From Aricia agestis (Eukaryota > Arthropoda > Insecta > Lepidoptera > Lycaenidae), in NCBI RefSeq assembly GCF_905147365.1, contig NC_056410.1:8407501-8471500 (forward strand): 64,000 nucleotides of DNA, read 5' to 3'. Both the position numbers and the translations under genes were made by a program. This document shows, piece after piece, positions 59,182 to 64,000 of the stretch (the stretch's first letter is position 1; each line of letters starts with the position of its first letter). Under the pieces are notes generated by a model. The model was not told where the DNA came from, ran no database searches, and worked only from the letters and a program-made list of their open reading frames with translations.

Positions 59182-59254
59182 CTTTTCTGCGTGTTGGTTT
59201 TCACATTCATCTTTTTCCGTTATTGTTTCTTCAGTTGATTTACTTTTATATTGC
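59182..59254 (-). other. Possible isolated exon (unidentified)
   Basis: On the minus strand a TATTTCAG acceptor is followed by 73 bases and a GTACCTTT donor. One frame is open and highly charged (YKSKSTEETITEKDECENQH). A neighbouring acceptor (ATTACATTACAG at about 59463) leads to a basic frame with KKRKRKN. No protein family is recognised, and chance is quite possible. Confidence 0.2.
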
Positions 59255-59609
59255 CTGAAATACAAACAGAAAGCACACAAAACATGTTATTTGTAAGACT
59301 AAGTAAGTAATTAAATGAAAAAATAAGTTGAAGTAAGGATAACAGTGATAATTATAGCAACATTTTGGCCTCTCTTGCCTTTTCCAAACTTTCCAAATTT
59401 TCTACATTTTTGCGTTTTCTTTTCTTTGCTAAAAACATCTTCATTTTGTTTCCCATTAGTTCTGTAATGTAATGTATTTTAATAGTAAAATTATTTTCCG
59501 CCATAAAAAATACATACATAAAATATAATATATTACTTACCAACAAAATAAAATATTTTTCTTACCAAAGAACCAAGATTTTTCGATCGCACTATAAATG
59601 TTCACCAGT

Positions 59610-60175
59610 CTGGTATGCGCGACAAGGGTCAACAAAGGTCATGCGCAGCACGGAGCGATACGTCCTTCCTTCAGCAAGCCTCGCGGCGGACTAATTTGAA
59701 TTCTTCGTGGTGGGATGTCTCTCACTTCCCCCATGGGGAGAAATGGGAAGTCGGTTCCGGGGCTAGGCCCCCTGCCCGAGGGATCTGCCGCACCTCATAA
59801 AGATGAGGCGGTATTTGGGGCGGGACGAGTCCCTAGGTTGGGTGACCGGTAGAGTCACCTCTACTGTCAGCGTTGCCAGCCCTTCTTGACCCACCCGAAG
59901 CACCCCTGGCGGTCCACCCCACCAGGTGAGATCCCCGGTTACCCGGGGAAGGCCCAGCGGAGGCTGCCAGCGACATGGGGCGACGTTTCAGGCAGGTAGA
60001 GTCAGGGGGGCACGCTTGCTGTTCTGCTGGATGTAGAGTGCGGCGTGTTCTGCGTCTGCAGCGGCTGCTTTCTGGCGGTTAAAATTTATTATGAAGTTAA
60101 TTTAGTAGGCGGAAGAAATTAAAATAAAATAAGAATAAAATGAAATAAAATAGAATAAAATAAAATACCATTTAG
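59610..60175. mobile_element. GC-rich repeat of unknown type with A-rich tail
   Basis: Abruptly GC-rich DNA (for example GGCCCAGCGGAGGCTGCCAG) begins at about 59612 in AT-rich DNA and ends in an (AATAAAATAAA)n tract at 60113-60172. In the plus direction that tract looks like a retroposon tail. In the minus direction it would lie inside the 3' region of the adjoining LINE. No protein similarity was recognised on either strand. Confidence 0.5.
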
Positions 60176-60229
60176 GGGGATATCACGAGGAGCTAAGGCC
60201 CTACAGCTAAGAACCTAGCGAATTGGATT

Positions 60230-60655
60230 GGTGAGGTGGGAGAGTTTGCGACGTGGGTCGCAAGCTCTCCCACACCCACGTTCTACATTTGAAGTTATCT
60301 GTTCGAGTGGCGAGGTGGGGGAGACCGCGACATTGCATCGCGGGCTCCCTCACGCTCGTTTGGCCGAAAATGGAGAGTAGGGAGGAGTGAGTGCTCTAGC
60401 GAGGCGGATGGATTGAGTGAGGGAGTTTGCGATGGGATCGCAAGCTCCCCCATGCTCATTTGCCCGGAGTTGGGGTAACTTACCCCAGTTCCGGCCCTAG
60501 CGACAGATGGATTGAGTGAGGGAGTTTGCGATGGGATCGCAAGCTCCCCCATGCTCACTTGCCCGGAGTTGGGGTAACTTACCCCAGTTCCGGCCCTAGC
60601 GAGATTAGGTTGTGAGGGAGCATGCGATATGATCGCATTCTCCCCCACATACATT
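60230..60655 (-). repeat. Five-hairpin array in the LINE 3' region
   Basis: Related stem-loops of about 38 bases occur at about 60236-60273, 60315-60353, 60417-60454, 60516-60553 and 60612-60649. Each has a stem of the GGGAGNTTGCGA ... TCGCAAGCTCCC type. The third and fourth belong to a 99-base tandem unit that also contains a GGGGTAACTTACCCC hairpin. The 143-codon frame over this region is a by-product. Confidence 0.85.
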
Positions 60656-60744
60656 GAGCCGAACAATCTAGGAGAAGCAGAGTGTAATGAAATTATGCAA
60701 AGCAGGAAATGAAAAAGAGAGTTCATGGATACGATAGTTACGCC

Positions 60745-62634
60745 CTACTCTGTGACACTATCGACGCTGGAGTTAGAGTCCGGCGACTCTGGGGGAATGT
60801 TTTCTCTGGGGAATTTTTTCCGATCGGGGGGGCGGGCATGCCATGGGGCCAGGCTGTGGAGAGAGTCCAGATTGGAGGCGTCTGCCTTCGAGAAAAGTTT
60901 TAGGGCCAGTCGGCCAACGAAGTCCTTAAGGCTCTCTATCTTTAGGTCGCGGGCTATTACGTCGTTCCGAACGTAGCGCGGGGCCCCGGCGGCGAGGCGG
61001 ATGCTTTTGTTTTGTATAATTTGGAGTTTATCCTTGTTGGTGTTGGAAATTAGTTGGTACCAAGCCGGGGCAGCGTATGTGAGCCGCGACCGGATGAAAG
61101 TCTTGTAGAGGGAGAGCCTGGTGGAGGTGGGTAACGATGGGGACGCCAGGACCGGGCGAAGGAATAGAAGGGCCGAGTTTGCGGACGATATGACCTCCTC
61201 CGCGTGCTTGTGTAGGTGCAGGCCGCTGTCGAGGGTAACGCCCAGGTACTTGGCCCTATTGGACCACGTGATTGGTACCCCGTCGAGCGTGAGCGGGGGG
61301 GGGAAAGGCACCTGAACGTTCAGGGGAAAGATTATGGCCTGGGTCTTTGCTGGGTTGGCGGACAGTCGCCATTTCTGCAGCCAGCCGGGGAGGAGGTCTA
61401 GGGATCTCTGGATTTTAACGGCCGCGTGCTTGCGGTTCAGAGAGGTGGCGATGTAGGCGGTATCGTCCGCATACATGGCGAGTAAGGTGTCTTTGTGACA
61501 CGGGATGTCCGCCCCGTAGAAATTGTAGAGGCTTGGAGAGACGCAGCTGCCCTGTGGGACGCCAGCTAGGATACAGAGGATCTCAGATAGAGCGTTCTCT
61601 ACCCGGACCGTGAAAGTGCGGCCCGTCAGGAACGAAAGAAGCACTTTGACGAGGTGGAGCGGGACGCCTGCGTCTAATAGCTTCGCTATTAGTCCGTCGT
61701 GCCAGACACGGTCAAAGGCCTTTTCCATGTCTAGGAAAACGGCGCACGCTGCCTCTTTTTTGTTCAGGGCGGCGGTGAGGACATGGATGACACGTGCCAG
61801 TTGGTGGGTGGTAGCGAGCTCTGAGCGGAAGCCGAACTGTTCGGTACGTTGGGGGAGGTGAGGGAGGAGTAGTGAGAGGAACAATCTCTCGAAGACCTTA
61901 GAAATCGACGGGAGGAGAGTGATGGGTCGGTAGCTTTCGGCCTTTCTCACGTCCTTTCTGGGTTTCGGGATCATGGTGACCAGGCCTGTTTTCCATTTGG
62001 TAGGGAAGTGCCCGGAGCGGATGATGCCGTTGAAGAGGCGAGTTATGGCTGCCACAGTCTTGTGGGGAAGATGACGGAGGTGCGCATTTGTAGAGGCATC
62101 CACTCCGGGGGCCTTTTTGATGGGGAGATGTGCCAGCTCTTTCCGAACCGAGGTTGGAGAAAAGGCCGTGAAGGCCGGTGGTGGGATGGTAGTGTTCCTA
62201 AACTCCCTCACCTTGTCCTCGATCAGTTTGGTGTGTTGGGCGTCTACCGAGGGAAAGGGCGTAAATTGCCGCTCTAGGTGCCTAGCGAAGATATCGGCGC
62301 GGTCTTGGGCTCTGTATCTGAGATTGCCGTCCTCGTGGAAAAGGGGTCTGGTTGGAGTAGGGGCATTTTGTAGACTCCGACAGAGTCGGTAGAGAGAGGG
62401 CCAGCTGTCGGCGGCGTCGTCGATGACACGGTTCCAGCGCTCGGTGTTGATGAGGGCGAGCTCGGTTTTGATTTTGGTAGCGAGATTGTTTAGCTCTCTT
62501 TTGAGGGTGGGGCACCTGTTGTTTTGCCAGGTCTTCCTCAGGGCTCTCTTGCGGGAAATGAGTGCCCTGAGTTGCGGCGGGAGGGGCTGGCTGCCATGGG
62601 ATCTTATAATTTGAATTGCTTTGCGCGCAGCGAT
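60745..62634 (-). CDS. LINE reverse transcriptase, jockey clade, N-terminally truncated
   Basis: An open frame of 629 codons starts after an in-frame TAA at 62637-62635 and has no ATG at its head. It begins with the linker after a lost endonuclease (RAQDRADIFARHLERQF). LPIKKAPGVDA, ESYRPITLLPSISKVFERL, VFLDMEKAFDRVWHDGL, the CVSPSLYNFY region and the catalytic MYADDTAY follow (the DD codons lie at 61467-61462). Then come KAKYLGVTLD-like RAKYLGVTLDSGLHLHKH and the thumb and tail to SVDSVTE and stop. The motif order and the post-RT region fit jockey elements. No stop breaks it, so the copy is fairly young, but it lacks the endonuclease needed to jump. Confidence 0.93.
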   Translation of the reverse strand: MAARKAIQIIRSHGSQPLPPQLRALISRKRALRKTWQNNRCPTLKRELNNLATKIKTELALINTERWNRVIDDAADSWPSLYRLCRSLQNAPTPTRPLFHEDGNLRYRAQDRADIFARHLERQFTPFPSVDAQHTKLIEDKVREFRNTTIPPPAFTAFSPTSVRKELAHLPIKKAPGVDASTNAHLRHLPHKTVAAITRLFNGIIRSGHFPTKWKTGLVTMIPKPRKDVRKAESYRPITLLPSISKVFERLFLSLLLPHLPQRTEQFGFRSELATTHQLARVIHVLTAALNKKEAACAVFLDMEKAFDRVWHDGLIAKLLDAGVPLHLVKVLLSFLTGRTFTVRVENALSEILCILAGVPQGSCVSPSLYNFYGADIPCHKDTLLAMYADDTAYIATSLNRKHAAVKIQRSLDLLPGWLQKWRLSANPAKTQAIIFPLNVQVPFPPPLTLDGVPITWSNRAKYLGVTLDSGLHLHKHAEEVISSANSALLFLRPVLASPSLPTSTRLSLYKTFIRSRLTYAAPAWYQLISNTNKDKLQIIQNKSIRLAAGAPRYVRNDVIARDLKIESLKDFVGRLALKLFSKADASNLDSLHSLAPWHARPPDRKKFPRENIPPESPDSNSSVDSVTE

Positions 62635-62640
62635 TTATAG

Positions 62641-63284
62641 TAGTTTTAAAATATTTATAGAAAAAAAATGACAAAATATTTGTTGATTTTTAAAATGTAT
62701 GTTTTTAATTAAAGTGTTCTTCTATCATATGAAGCTATTATTATATTGAAATAAGTAAGCTCAATAGGTAAAAATAAGGTTTTAAATTCTTGATATTTCT
62801 CATTCTTTGAATTGAAATTTCTTATAGTAATATAACAAAATGAAAAAAATTTTTCTCCTAACTATTTGCTTAAAGATCTTGTCAATACGTTATTATTTTT
62901 TTCTTATTAGATCTGTCGCTGGTTTCGTAAATTAAAAGCTTCGAAACTGATACTAAAACGGAATTTAAGAAAACCTCTGTTAAGGTATCGAGATTTAATG
63001 TACAAATACTCTAAAAATCGTATTTTTTTCTCTACTTACTGTAAGGACAGTGAAATTTCCTATAAAAATAAGTAATCAACATTTTTATAAAGATAAGTGG
63101 TTGATGACTTATTCAAGTTTTAAAAGTACAGTTTTAAGCCAAATTGAGCGTGAACGGCGTAAACGCTCTTAACTAGTTCTTGAGGAACTACTGGTACAAT
63201 TTGAAAAAGTATTTCAGTGTTAGATAGCCCAATTTATTGAGGAAGGCTGTAGGCTATAATAACCTCACGCTGTAACTTTTAGGA
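62641..63284. other. Non-coding stretch, no gene seen
   Basis: AT-rich DNA between the LINE truncation point and the broken PIN-like gene. Nothing recognised. Confidence 0.45.
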
Positions 63285-63985
63285 GTGAAGAAACAGAGGA
63301 ATGTGGATAAAAGCGGGGAAAGTTATTCATCTTTGAGAGCTTCCGTTGCGTGCGCTGCCAAAACGGTCCAAGATGCCCAAAAAATATGTATGGAAGAATT
63401 ATTCCTCTTTAATGATCTAAAACCTGTCCGTGATAGTATGTGTCTATCTTTTAAGATTAACTCAAAATAATCGTTTTTCTATGGTCTAAGAATCTTTGGT
63501 CGAAATTAATGCATTAAAATGAAATAGACGCAGACGAACTTTTAACTATTAACTTTGCATGTGGCGGTTGAAGTTGAGGTCGTCACAGGAGTTTTATTAT
63601 AGTGGACATCTGCTCCACAAAGTTGTGTGGCCTCGGTATGTGTCTTTTGGAGAAATTGGTGCTAGGTATGTCCAATACTTGAAAAGTCACTACGGCTCCA
63701 ATATAATCGTGGTTTTCGACGGGTATCCATATGACGCTTCACAAAAAACACCAAAAGCTCTGAACGACTCCGTAGAGTTGGAGCAAAGTCCTCACCTGAT
63801 GTTATCTTTGACGAGACAACCACTGCTCCAGTTGCTCAGGATAAGTTCCTATTGAATGTCAGGAACTAGGTTAGATTCATCAACATGCTGAAGGTGCAAC
63901 TGGAGAAGAACAATATTCTTACACTACAAGCAGTGGTTGATGCTGATGCTTCCATGTCTTCTACATACGATAGTAGTGAATTTTG
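63285..63985 (+). pseudogene. Broken PIN/FEN1-like protein gene of repetitive type
   Basis: Three pieces lie in order. 63285-63467 encodes SSLRASVACAAKTVQDAQKI and a stop. 63559-63750 encodes GHLLHKVVWPRYVSFGEIGA, then YGSNIIVVFDGYPYDAS. In another frame, 63783-63985 reads SPDVIFDETT, AQDKFLLNVRN, a stop, then VRFINMLKVQLEKNNI and ADASMSST. The VVFDGY word and the following helix resemble the metal-binding strand of FEN1/PIN-like nucleases. I recall similar repetitive proteins across arthropod genomes, with a conserved DADxxI segment that is damaged here. Stops and at least one frameshift make it a pseudogene. Its native element type is not known to me. Confidence 0.55.
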
Positions 63986-64000
63986 ATTTTTTTTGGAAAT

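Larger units (their letters stand above)
60176..62640 (-). mobile_element. 5'-truncated jockey-type LINE
   Basis: On the minus strand a reverse transcriptase frame (62634-60745) is followed by about 570 bases of 3' region built of repeated hairpins. Upstream of 62635 the sequence turns at once to AT-rich host DNA, so the ORF1 and endonuclease are missing. This is the usual result of incomplete target-primed reverse transcription. Confidence 0.85.

Noticed and set aside
60295..60726. 143-codon minus-strand frame downstream of the LINE RT
   Set aside because: It translates the tandem hairpin units and has no protein similarity.
62282..62674. 130-codon minus-strand frame upstream of the LINE RT start
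   Set aside because: It runs in the wrong frame; the true RT frame stays open through the same bases from 62634.
1..64000. CRISPR array, operons, rRNA or prokaryotic elements
   Set aside because: Repeats are inverted or tandem transposon parts without regular spacers, and host genes are spliced; nothing supports bacterial DNA.

Overview
The window looks like nuclear DNA of a moth or butterfly (Lepidoptera). It is AT-rich, genes are split by long introns with GT-AG junctions, and it is crowded with repeats that resemble those of lepidopteran genomes: SINEs with a tRNA-like head, many short LINE 3' ends with (TCTG)n tracts, and dozens of inverted-repeat MITEs. No prokaryotic features, operons or CRISPR arrays were seen.

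Three host loci can be supported by protein similarity recognised by eye. (1) On the minus strand at 23471-23785 is the first coding exon of the calcium-activated potassium channel slowpoke (slo/BK). Nothing recognisable of its next exon was found in the 23 kb to its left, so that stretch is probably first-intron sequence. (2) On the minus strand at 27405-28819 is a three-exon CutA-like gene (143 aa). (3) On the plus strand at 31995-47090 is an eight-exon type III geranylgeranyl diphosphate synthase (306 aa), complete from ATG to stop. CutA and GGPPS are divergent and share a 3.2 kb intergenic region holding two hairpins and a 292-bp tandem repeat.

The rest is mostly mobile DNA. From left to right: a perfect 475-bp palindrome at the left edge; a dead CR1/jockey-like reverse transcriptase (12.1-13.0 kb); a dead Tc1-like transposon interrupted by a SINE (17.7-19.7 kb); a 526-bp tandem duplication (20.1-21.1 kb); hAT-like and Harbinger-like MITEs (25.4-26.8 kb); GGPPS introns packed with nested MITEs, SINEs and LINE ends; a 5'-truncated Ty3/gypsy element with an uninterrupted 1029-codon pol and a 3' LTR (53.0-56.6 kb); a mosaic of interleaved inverted repeats (57.5-59.1 kb); a 5'-truncated jockey-type LINE with an open reverse-transcriptase frame and a 3' region carrying a row of hairpins (60.2-62.6 kb); and a broken gene fragment resembling the FEN1/PIN-like proteins often found in arthropod repeats (63.3-64.0 kb).

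The host genes do not form a pathway together. The most informative features are the insertion histories: a filled and an empty site of the same repeat within one window, and two elements flanked by unusually long direct repeats (20 and 31 bp). No wholly new gene system could be demonstrated. All family names rest on recognition of motifs, not on a database search.
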